DNA from: Nephrocerus scutellatus | Lineage: Eukaryota > Arthropoda > Insecta > Diptera > Pipunculidae | Length of the DNA: 64,000 nucleotides | Direction: 5' to 3' | Assembly: GCA_947095585.1 (NCBI GenBank) | Contig: OX352763.1 | Span: 22,431,462-22,495,461 of the forward strand | Part shown: piece by piece, positions 1 through 12,300 of the stretch | How positions within the stretch are numbered: position 1 is the first letter of the stretch | How the letters are laid out: each line of letters opens with the position of its first letter | Made by a program: the position numbers and the translations under genes | Notes under the pieces: model-generated | The model's input: only the letters and a program-made list of their open reading frames with translations | Database searches by the model: none | Told to the model about the DNA's origin: nothing

Positions 1-361
1 CGTGATTCAAAAGCATTTATTCGTCTATTCATTACTGTGGACAAAACGTGATTCCATCAACACACAGCCAAAATTAAGGAACAGTCAAAACAAAACAAAA
101 AGCGTTTATGTATCCGAATTAGGAATGTTCATCAAAATACAATTTTACGTTTTCAACGTTGTTCGCGGTCCACTGTGCCCATTCATTGCCATTGCTTTAG
201 ATTTGTATTAAAATTGAAAGGCATATTTTGTAAACACTTAAGATGTGTTCTAAAAATACTAACGTTTTTCCCTTTCATTTAATGAAAACCTATCTACATC
301 TTCTTTCCGAGCAATATCCATACATTACCGCCTTTGCACATTTAACGCTGTACTCACTCAC
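1..361. other. Intron sequence of the ZSWIM8/Dora gene
   Basis: This lies downstream (in gene orientation) of the exon that ends at 362 with a GTGAGT donor. I could not recognise another ZSWIM8 exon on the minus strand here, so it is best read as intron running off the window edge. The two short plus-strand frames in it show no family resemblance. Confidence 0.55.
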
Positions 362-3300
362 CTGGCATTCTGTTGATGTTTGCTACCAAACGACGATGGC
401 ATCATCCTACACTTTACCACACGATCCAAAATTTTCAAATGCCAAGCCGTGAATTGCGCATGCAACATGTCACGCTCATCCGGCGCCAATCCCGGATTGA
501 GCGCTGCCAATCGCCAAAGAACAACAATTTCGTCACATAACGAACTGCATGCATGTTGAGCGGCATTCGAATTGCTATGCGGGTTACCGTGCTTGCCGCC
601 GCTATGGCCGTGCGGCCCAACCAATAATGAGAGTTTCGTCTGGAACCACCAAATTAATATCTGATCGCAAGCCATGCACTCCTCGGTGATAATTTCCAAT
701 AGGCGTACAGCATTGCGATCACAACGACGATACATTTCGCGTACAATCGATAGCAGATTCCACATGCCCTCAGGTTCACGACCACGCAACGGTCTGAGCA
801 ATGAACTCCATTCGGCCGCAGCTGGTGGCGCAGAATTTGTTAAATAATTTACATCACTGTGTAAAAAGGAAGAAGAAAAGGGGAAGAATTTAAAAAATAA
901 AAAATAAAGAAACAAAAAAAAGGCAGGCGTGTCGGTTCACTCACCTAAATACAATTGGTGCCGGCTGGCAGAACTTAATTAAAATCCTCTTGATATTATC
1001 GTGCAGCGTCTTCTCGTCCAAATACCAACTTGTTTGGTCGTTGGCAGAAGCGCCCGCCGTTGGATCCGGTGCTCCGCAGACTGTGTTTATCGCTGTAGGC
1101 TGGGCGCTCAGCAGCTCATCAAGCAGCCGTTGAGCTGTTGGCAAAATTTGTTGTGGCAATTCGCTTATTAAATATTGTGCGAATTTTTGCAATTGGTCAC
1201 GCTGAAGTCGTGTCAACGATTCCGATACAGGCGCACGCAAACAAACTTCTTGAGGCTAGAGAAGAGGAGGAAAACAGTGCTTGTTAGCAGCATTGATGAA
1301 ATCAAGGGTGGCTAACACTTACACAATGAATACGATGTAAGCATACGGCTACAACATGCGAACACCAATACGCCGACGATGCGCACGTGCAATTACATGA
1401 CGATATTCGACGCCGATCAAATGTTACGGCCACATTGAAGTGAGCTCTAGGGTTTATGCAGACAACTGTCGCCGACAGATGGAAACCTGGAGAAAAATGC
1501 GGGATATTTATAAAAATTTATTCATTGGCAACACTAATATGAAACAGCGGCTTCCTCTTCGCTTACCTATTTGCAATGGATCTTTAACTGCACGGGTCTT
1601 GAAAAGCTGATCGCCTCGATTAAATTCCTCTGCTGAACTGTTCGCCAGGCACGAGTACAAACGGATGTCCTCCTCGTTGTCGGGAAAACTCCAGTAGGCA
1701 ATGCGCAATTGTAGTTGTTCTGGAACCGGCGGAAAGACATGCTCAACTAATTCAAATGGGATGTACGAAGCGACACATTTCGCCGCCAATTCGGTTAGTG
1801 ATGATACTTCTGTAAGGAGGGAAATATAGAGGGGTGGGGGGGTTAAAATTATACACAAATGTTTTTATATTTAATTTTATTTAATTTTAAGACTTAAGAC
1901 TTAAGACTTAAGACTTAAGACTTAAGACTTAAGAGTTAAGACCTCAGACTTAAAACTTAAGACTTAAGACTTAAGACTTAAGACTTAAGAGTTAAGACCT
2001 CAGACTTAAAACTTAAGACTTAAGACTAAGGCTAATACTTAAGACTTAAGACTTAAGACTTAAGACTTAAGACTTAAGACTAAGACTAAACAAAGGCGAA
2101 TGTCGAAGGAGATCGAGTTTAAGGAATGGAGTGCTGGCACTTAAAATCGAAAACGGTAAGGTTAAACATAACCTTCCGCAGCACACGCGAAATTGGTTCG
2201 TTAAAGCCTTACACGGTGCGGTGTGTTGGTAGATAGAAGAGAGGCGGACATCGTAGATTACGAGGGTTACGTTGAAGAAAATCGAGTTGTATAGAGATGC
2301 GTAATCGACAAAGACTAAGAGGAGACGTTTTGTGAAAAGAAGGGCGGCTATGTCTCTGTGTTTCTCAAGGGTTTTCAAGTTTATGAAGTTGAGGCGATCT
2401 TGGCAGATAGGCAGGATAAGATGATTGTCGAAGGTAGACCTCGAAGAGCAAATCGAATAAATAGACGTTGGATTCTGGATACATGAACATGATAAAAGGG
2501 GGAGCACGCTTGACTAGCGTACTCGAGGATGGGTTAGAAAAAAATGATATAGAGGGATCTGGCCACATAAAGGTTGGGAAGTGCTTTGGACCACCGTTTG
2601 ATAAGGCCAAGTGATGAGTTTGCTTTAAAAATTGTTATCATCAATATGAGAACGAAAATTTATGCCGAGGTTATGAAAGATTGCACGCGATATATGGGTT
2701 GGCCGTGGAGAAGTTAAAGTCGAGCAGAGGGCTTGAGGCACTTGCGTGGATTTGCATTTGGTAATATTGAACTCTAGCCAGTTTTTGAAGCGGGGGGGTC
2801 GAAAAACTATTAAGGTTTTGTTGAAAGAGACAGGAGTGTTGTGGAGAAGAAATGGGTTTGGTACCATCGTAGAGAGAAAGCTTATATTTAGGATGAACAA
2901 AATGGGGCCTAGATGGCTGCCTTGTGGAACACCAGAGGTTGTCGTCGATAGGATGGTACTGTTAAGAACATATCCATTTGAACAATATGGTTTCAAAGCC
3001 GAGACAGCTGCATTCTGTTCGACTTTACAGCACTCAACATTTACAGCACGCAAGTAGCTGCTAGTTCGACTATTTGCCTTAATACTATCTCCCAGTGGAC
3101 TAGAAATGAAATCGGTCACTCCTATATCCTGAACACGCGACACGCGGCACGCGTCAATGCTATTTTGTTTCTATATATTTTTTTATTTTTTTGTATATTT
3201 TGCTATCAGTAACACCAAAAGTATTTATCACGGTGTCCCACCTCTCGCGAATGGGTGACAAACGTTCCGAGAGTAGTAACATGTCACAGAAAGCTTCTCA

Positions 3301-6300
3301 ATTCGCCGTTCGGAGCCGGCCTTAAATTGTAGGTCCCTTCCATTTGTGTCCAAAAATATAAATGCGCAACACAAATGGCACGAGAAGCTAGGCCTTGGAC
3401 TGCAGCAGTCCAAGCGCTCTGTCGCGCCGAATATTATTATTATTATTATTTTGGACTTAGACACTCACAAAATTTCAGCCTTCTAGGTCGTGTGGAACAT
3501 GGTTAAAAAAGACCTTAAAGTGCTCGAAAATACAGACAAAAAGGGGTCAAGTGAAGTTAAATAAAAGTTTTTAAAAAGTTGGTCAGCTGGCTCAGTAACG
3601 GTCGCCATTGGCGGTAATGGCGTTTACAGCAGCGTTTCCAAAGAAAAATAACCCACCACATTAAAATCCAAACAAAGCTGTCGTTCTTGGTGGATGCATT
3701 GGTTTATCTACGATGTTCCGAGCCCCAGATCTGGCAGTTCTGTTTATTTTTATCGAACTTCGTCTGAAAATATGATTTTTCGACCAAAATCGACGTCATT
3801 ATCAAGCTGGGTTATGGCCCACCCAGACTACTGCCAAACTGGATGACATCGGCTCGAAATCGGGACCGGTGTAGAGACTTATTGCGGGAGGCCAGGACCG
3901 GACGCCGGCTGTAGAGCCAAATATGATGATTACTACTGATATCGAATCGGATGTTCCTTTCCTTTCAACTCCTGAGTCATCTGAACCTTGTAAGCGAATA
4001 ATACGAGGTTTTTGTGAAGAATTCTGCTCATGCTGGTGCAACTAATGGCCAGTTGCTGCGATTGGCGTCGAGTTGAGGTCAATGGATTCTGTCCCACACT
4101 ATGGGCCACAGCCACAATCTTCTTCTCTGATAAATACAAAATGTTTCCATTCGTGTACTCACTCACTCGATGGACATTACTGGACATGATTGCCCCAAAA
4201 AATTCAGCAAAATGAATACCCATTCAAAGGTGGAAAAACGAGCGGACAATTAAGACAACAATGTTGGGTGTAAAAAGTTCCCTTCACTTCCAGCCAAAAA
4301 CGCAACACGATGAACAAAGTGTGTAAATGACTAGCGAATAGAAGATGTCTTGGATGGCGGCAGGATGGCTATAATACTCGTATGTGTCATACGATACCTC
4401 ACACCAACCAGACAGTCAGTGTAGGTCAAATGTTTATACCGAAAAAGGCCAGGTGAGCTTCGCGAGTCATGTGCATGAATGCGTGAATGTGTTAATTGTC
4501 CCACTGTCTTTCTTAATTCTCATTATTCTCTTGGTGTTTCGTTTCATTTTAAAAATAATGAAACATAATGTGATGGATGGCACCGCTCTATGAAATGCAA
4601 CAATTATAGGTGCATCTGATACTAACTGGCTCGTATGTTGCAATGCATGAAATTAGGACTCTCAGCGGGATGTTTTCGATTATCTTCTTGATATGAGATA
4701 GATATTCTTAAATGCTTCAGTACCAACAAGAGGTGGGTCACTAATTTCTATAAATACTCAGAATCAATACTATATGTAGTACGTTTCGAGAGAAAATCGA
4801 GTTCATTGTTCCATCAATGGATTGTTTAGAATAATTAGTTTCTAGAATTGTACTCGTTAGTCAACAGCGTTAACGTTCGATTGTAACTAAAGCAGAATGC
4901 ATGACTGAACTTAAATATATATATATATGTGGCATTTTCGAGACTGTGTGAAACTGCTAAGGTAACATAACTAAAACGACTCGTAGTCGTAAGTCGTAAA
5001 TGTGTAACAAAAACAAAATAAAATGAAAACAAAGGAAAATTGCAAACCGAGAAGCATCATATCGAATTGACAACAGTTATGCGATTATTTTATGGGTTCT
5101 GGTTACACAAAGCCATGCATTGGGTGTTTATGTGTTTCGATGAGTGTGTTTGGATGTATGTGCATTATATGCCGAAAACATAAGCAGCCAGCCAGCTAGT
5201 CAGCCAACCATTAACAGCCGTCCGTGTCAGACATTGTGGCACCATTTATCATTTTGTTGTTCTTTCTGTGTGGCTGGACGCTGATGTGTCTCACCTTCTG
5301 CAATTGATAGACAATACGAGTCAACAAAGGAGATTCAATAGTCACGCAAAGGAATAAATTAATGTTCTCACAATTTGTAGTTAAACTCGATGTAGGGCAT
5401 TATTATCATAATGAATGATACAAGATTAGATATTTCGTTGCAGGAGGGAGTTTCCAAAAATAAATGGCCAATGACACTAGAGTTCTGTTTGGTGTGACGT
5501 AGCCGTTGCTGAAAGCGGAAAACATATGCTCCGATATCATTACGTTTCCCAATATCTTTACCAGTCATCAGTTTACGTGCGAAAGAGAGGGATGATGAAA
5601 CAGAAATACACTTGCCAGGTAAGTTGTGGGTAGGATTTTCGTTGCGTGTTTTTGACATTTCCTTTTCTCCTTATCCTTTGTTTTTCGAATTTGCTTCATT
5701 TGGCTTTTTTATTTGGTGACATCGCAATGGGTTATGAATTCAAATGGACAGAGAGCTGTCAAATATCAAGCAATTCTGAGGAATTGAAAAAAATAATAAC
5801 GTGCGCGTGACGGAATGACATTTCAAAAGTAAATCACCGAAACATGCGCGTTACATTCACGCGCCGTGTAATACCAGTCTTTGCGATTCCCGATCTCATT
5901 ATTAGTTCTTTCGGTTTGTAGGGTAGATTTAAGATTTCTCTCTCGTAGTTTTTGTTTGACGTTCTATTTGCAAGCTGTACACGGCGGGGTACGGTTTGAT
6001 TTTGCGTTTTATTTGCAAAGTTTTGTAACCGACACTGTAACTTTGCTGGCCGTCGGAAAGGCTTTTGTTTACCCAGCAATATGGCAAAAAGAGAGAAACA
6101 GACTAACTCCTCAGTTTATTGTTCTTGTCAAATTTGGTTTCGGTTTGTCCGCAAAATGTAAAAGTGCGTCATTAAGTATAACGTTGTATGCCCTAAAAAC
6201 CTGTGCTGTGCTTTGCTGGACTGTGCTGAGTTCAATATGCGCTAAGCTTAAATGTAGATGCTACAGCTAAGACACCATTCACGTTTTTGCGGCTGCTTCA

Positions 6301-9300
6301 CGAAGAGGACTGTCATATGTCAAAACACACTTCCCCTCTCAATGACAAAAAAATGGGTCAAAAATGAGGTGACATTTTCGTAAATAGCGCTGCACGATAA
6401 ATCTCACCATTCACGCTACCTGCGCAAGTGCTGCAACTTCCCCTCAATGAGAAATGCCAAAAAAGGAGGTGATATTTTCGATAATAGCTGCACAGAAAAA
6501 TCACACCATTCATGCTAGCTGCAAAAACTCACAAAAACGCTTCGCATCATCTGCTAATTCTGCTCACACTATACAGACCTATTAATTAATTTAATTTCAA
6601 TTGTTTACAACATTTTTTCAATTTTATTTAAAAGTGTTGCTCCCATTATGGTTTATGTGTCTGTTAATTTTTGTGAAGAACTGAATTAGTATGCTCATTG
6701 AATTATTTGCTATATTGCTTTGGCAAAGCCGGCTTGGCTTTACAAAGCAACAGCTTTTGGTTTTACCGCCTTACGGTGAGTACCATAACTATAAAATGGC
6801 TTTAGTTTCTTAATCCTTTTGGATTTATTTTCGGCTTTATGCTTATGCTATTGTTGTTGTAAGCCAAGCCAACTTTGCCAAAGCAATATAACAATTGAAA
6901 TGTCAAACTGTCAGTCATTTTTTTTGGGTACGTTCGTTCGATGTACTATTCAATTAACTAATGTAACACTACAGGCTTTATAAAGTTATACTTGAACACT
7001 GTATACTGAAACATTTTTTCGAGATAAGTTCAGTTTAGTTCTTCATACAAGTTAGACGTATTTTTATATTGTGGAGATTTTTATCGTGGTACATCTTGCG
7101 AAATCACAATTCGAATTTTAAAAATGCTGATGATATTTTATTTACTTAGTTTTACAACCACTTGTGTGTGAGTGAGAAAGCTAATTAGTATATACCGGGT
7201 GACTGACACGAAGTGTTACCACCTTCAGACTGTCATTGCTGTCAAACCAGTTATGACAGAGCGCTCAAATTTACACTAATGACAGTTCATTCCATTGTTT
7301 ACAAGCGTACAAAAGCATTTTAGTGGAAAATATTCAGAAAAAAGTTATCCGCAATGGAATTCAAGCGTAATAGTCTGATTGCTCTGTATTTGACCGGAAA
7401 ACCACAGCCGCAGATTGTTAACCAGTCGAAACATCTGCATGTGAATAAAATGTTTGTGTATCGCACCATAAATCGTTATAACGATAATGGCAGCATTGCA
7501 AAACGCCATGGTGGTGGACCGAAACGCACTACAACATCGCCGGATATCATTCGGAAGGTGAAGGCCAAATTGGCTCGGAATCCGCGCCGTAGCGGCCGAA
7601 ATATGGCTCGTGAGGCGAACATTTCGCTCGAACGGATGCAGCACATATTGAAAGATCATCTTGGACTAAAGGCCTTGAAATTTCAAAAAACGCATGGTCT
7701 CACCGATGCTCAAAAAAAAGTTAGAGTGGAAAGAGCAAAGGAGTTGTTACGCTTTGGACCATCAAAACCAAGAGCCGCCGATGGTGATGGTTTGGGCAGC
7801 CTTAACGGCCGAAAGCCGTTCACCGCTCGTTTTTTTGGACCGTGGCATCAAGATAAATGCTCAAATTTTTCGGGATCATGTGTTGGAGGGAGCGTTGAAG
7901 CCTTGGACACAAAATCATTTCGGCCGCAGAGCCTAGACATTTCAACAGGACTCGGCGCCGAGTCATAAAGCGCGCGTCAATCAATATTGGCTGAGAAACA
8001 CGCTCCGCGGTTCATTTCCACTGCTCAATGGCCGCCAAATTCACCGGATGCAAATCCGCTAATGCAATCGAAAATTTAAGTATTTGTGAATTATTTATTA
8101 TTTTACTTTGATTCAATAAAATTCATCAAAAAATAAAAATTCTGTGGCGTTTTATTTTGGTAACTCTTCGTGTCAGTCACCCTGTTGAGGATGTACTAGA
8201 TAGAAGACGTTAAGTACATACAAACAAAGGGGGATAAGGATTTTCGTTCAATTTGCAATTCGTTCACCGTGAAAACCCTACGACTTAATAACTTAAGTTT
8301 CAGTTACGTGTTGAAAATGTATAAATGGAAAGAAAGAGCTATTAGTTTGACACCATTAAAGTTCGTTCCATTAATCATCTACACACAAATACTTATTTGT
8401 TATGAGTTATGACTTATGATGTTGTGTTGAATTAGTCTTAAATATGACTAGTAAATGAATAATATAATTATAATCGTTACAGTGGGACAGATATACCGAC
8501 ATCATCCGCTGTTTATATAAAAAAAAATAGACAAAAGGACAAGCACTGCCAGTTCTGCCACTTTGAAGCCATTGCTTGTAAGAGGTTTTCAAGCAAAGCA
8601 AATAAGGACATAAGAATCTAAAGACCAAACAAATCAAGTTCGTGGATCAGAACTGAAAAAAGAATAAAACCTGGTCGAATTGGATGATGCATTTAAAAGC
8701 CACCATATAATCGTAGTCGTAATCCGCGATAAATTGAACTGACATGAAACGTCTTACTGCCAATGAATCGACAACAAACTGAATAGAAGCACCCATCATT
8801 ACCATTAGCTATCTATAGAAATAATAAAGAAAGTGAAACATATATATACACGTGTTATATACACACATGTGTCCAAATGTAATAATTGTAAATACCGCTG
8901 CACTTCTATCCATTGTTCATTGTTCCTTTGCTGGAACAACAAACAAACAAAAAACAGACCTGCACTCGTCCATAAATTTTTCTTCGGTTGTTCCATGGAA
9001 TTTTCCCGTTTTTACCATGTCCTATGTATGAAACGTAACTGAAGAACCACACAAAAAATGACAAGCAAAACGAAAATGTTTTTCCCTTTTTTTACATTTT
9101 GTGTTCGGATTCTGGTGGTCATTCAATCGGTCAGTGGTTAGTGCGAGCGACTTTAGTTCGATTACCTTTGAATCCTTGACAAGGTTCTTTGGCTTTTTGG
9201 CTTGTCCCTTAAGGCGAAAATAAAAACAAAGATACATACATACAGAACAAAAAGAAATAAGTAAAGACAACATTTAAAAAAACAACCCTGAGTTAGTTGG

Positions 9301-12300
9301 GTGTTGTAGCATACCTCCATACAGTCCACGAAATTTCATAAAATATCACAGATCCTTAGAAATTAAGAAAATTGTCACTTATAAGGAGTTTGAATATAAT
9401 CTTCTTATGTTGCTGCTTAAGAGGCTCATCACAACTTTTCCTACGTAATACCGAAATGTTAATCCGTTGATTGATTCAAAATTTCCTGAACACCAGCATT
9501 ACTATGGGTTGATGCTGTTTGTCGACGAAACACAATTCATTTGGTTTTTCTTTTTAGTAAAACGCCGCGAATTAATTCCGATTAATAACAATAAATTAAC
9601 CATGAGTCCTTGTTATAGTGGTATACCTTATTAGCTGAGCTATTATCAAAATTTAAAGAATGTTCCTTTTTGTGTGCACTCGTAGTCATTGAGATCAGAG
9701 ATCAATTGACAAAATTGGTTGTTGCAGTGCTGGGCTATTATTCGTTCCAGCTAAAGCGTTTAGGTAACGTTAAGGTACACCAGTTCAGATCAGGTTAACT
9801 GCATGCAAAGAGAAGGAGGATGATGATAGATTTTATTTTGTGTAGTTTTGCCCTTGGCAATGTATCCACTGAGTTGTGGTCAGCTATGCACTATTATAAC
9901 TAGGAGCTTGTTGCGTTTCGCTTGTACCTTAATACGTCGTACATTTCGAGCAATTTATCTTTATGATAATATCTTGGTTGGTAGCAACAACGAGCAGAAC
10001 AGGTTTCCTTTGTAGGGTCTGCTCAATTGCATTGTATCTTCTTTGTTTATACATTGCGCTGCTGTTATTGCTTAAAGCAGCTGAAGTTTTAAACAGGCGT
10101 AGTTGAGAAAATTCGGAAAATGAGGAGACAAACTTGTTTGGCTCCAATCTTAGCATGACAAAGGACAACAATTGAAACCTTGTATTCACGTACTAAATTC
10201 ATACAACGTCTTCAATAAATCGATGGATCGTTTTTTTTTTTTTTGAAAGAGGTGTAAATTCATATTTTTTCACATAAACTAGTGGGGCCGTGTGCATATT
10301 GCACAATAACGAGCCCTTTAGAGAAACCTATTCAAGATTCTATTTGGCTCTACAAGTGGGGTCCGGTACTGTCCCACTGAGTTTTTTTTTTGATTACTAC
10401 CCTAGCAGACACTGCGATTTTATCTATTGTATCTTAGGTTTTGGTGTTTATTCTAAGAGACGTTCCCCCTTCCTAATGAACGATTGTGCATCCTTAGTAG
10501 CAGAATTTCTCAACCCCGATGTCGAACATATTTCCTTGTGAAAGATGCGTCTTAACCAAAGTAAGTCTGGGCAATCACAGAGAGGTTACGAAAGGTACCT
10601 ATTGGAAAAATTAGCAAATTAAAATAAAAAATGCTCCGTGAGATTCGGACCTCTGTTCCTATAGCTGGTGAGCCAAGGAACACACGTAGTAATCAGCCGC
10701 TTTATCCAAGTCTTAAAGTTAACCTCGTCTTCATTCTGCTTATCGTTGGTTTTGTGTATTAATTCTACGAGGTGAATTGAAAAGTTCGTGGCCTGTCATA
10801 AAATAGTTCTCCTACCCTTTTATCATTTAAAAGGGTAAGAGGGGCTTTGCGAAGTTTAATTTCTGTGTTGCCTTTAGTTAAGAACACATATGGGAGAAGA
10901 AGAGCAATTTTGAAAAAATTAAATTTAAAAAAATCGAACAATGAGCTGGTATAAAGTACCTGTTTAAAAAACTTACTTCGCACCAGATTCATGTAGATAT
11001 GGTGGAAACTTTAATGGAATCTCTCCAATCAGGAACAACAAATTCTTTCACTTAACTTACACTCCTCTTTCATTGCTTGAAGTGAGAATTATTTATGGAA
11101 ATTATGCAAAATAAAAGTTGTATTGAATGGGATCTCCTCTTCAGATTCGCATGGGATCAATGCTGGCCAACGTGCCACAAAGGACATATTTTTCGCCTAC
11201 GCTCTTCCTGATATATATTAATAACCTATTGTCTTCCATAACCTGTAATATCCATTCATTTGCTGATGATACAACGCTATCGGCAAATACGGATCACCTT
11301 TTAAATAAAAACTTTTGTTATCATCCAAACGTGCGAGTGCAAATTTTTTGTGCGTTTGATGCCGAAAAACGAGTGCACTCGGTCAAAAGAGGGGAATAAT
11401 CAAACGAAAGCTACATTATTATGGTGTGGTTTGACAGATGACACTACACGACGGCGATGTCAACTTCCTCAGCAACGCCATCTGTTCTGTACTTATTGAT
11501 CGCGCCTGGTAGATTAACCTTAAAACCATTTTCATTTAGAACCCAACATTTTAAATCCATTTATCCGAGAGTGGCATCTATGTGAAATCAATTGGTCGAC
11601 TCGGTGTTACCCGAAACGTTTAATCTACAGTCCTTCAAATAGACGTCAATAAAAGTTTCTGAAGGGCCGAATTTTTCAATAGGGGATCCAAGCATTTTTT
11701 TAAGGCTCACTTACATCATTATTTGTACTGATTGTAATATTTTCTTGGTCATAGTTTTCTGTAGTTTTCCCTGGAGATGATTCATTGAATAAAGCATTTG
11801 GACTCACGTCATTTTATGAGCAGTTTCGTTTTGTTTTCTGGTATTGCTTTTTCAATGAATCAGAGAGAATTCTGAGAAACTACTTTGAAACCGACTTGAA
11901 ACGTGAGGAATGTGATTTATTGTAAATGAATTTATTCCCGTGTCGCAAGTTATTCATGAAGTTATGTTATCCCTTGGCATTCTAGTGCATGCTATCATAG
12001 CGGGATGCTATTGATAAAAGTAATCGTAGGTACAACTTGCATAGCGACAAAGCAGATCTGGCCCAACCTGGATCCGAAACACTCCAAGTATTTAATCTCA
12101 TCTCTAAAAAAAAAAGATCGCACATCGGTGCTATGGTAGGGGTGTCATTACGGGACACTGTCTCATAGGCAAGCATGCAACAAGACTCAGAGTCTTCTCG
12201 AATGACTTCTGCAGAAGCTACATGGATGAGGAGGAGGAGATCTTTATCCATCTTCTCTGACTTGTCCAGCCCTTTCCCAGAAACGTTAACTCCATATGGG

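Noticed and set aside
1885..2093. CRISPR-like array
   Set aside because: It is a simple heptamer satellite without spacers, in an animal genome.
2746..3057. 103-codon plus-strand frame
   Set aside because: It is antisense to the LINE reverse transcriptase remnant on the minus strand.
9128..9190. tRNA-like A/B-box pair (GGTCAGTGGTTAG ... TTTGAATCC)
   Set aside because: The B box has several mismatches, no cloverleaf is possible, and no second copy was seen in the window.
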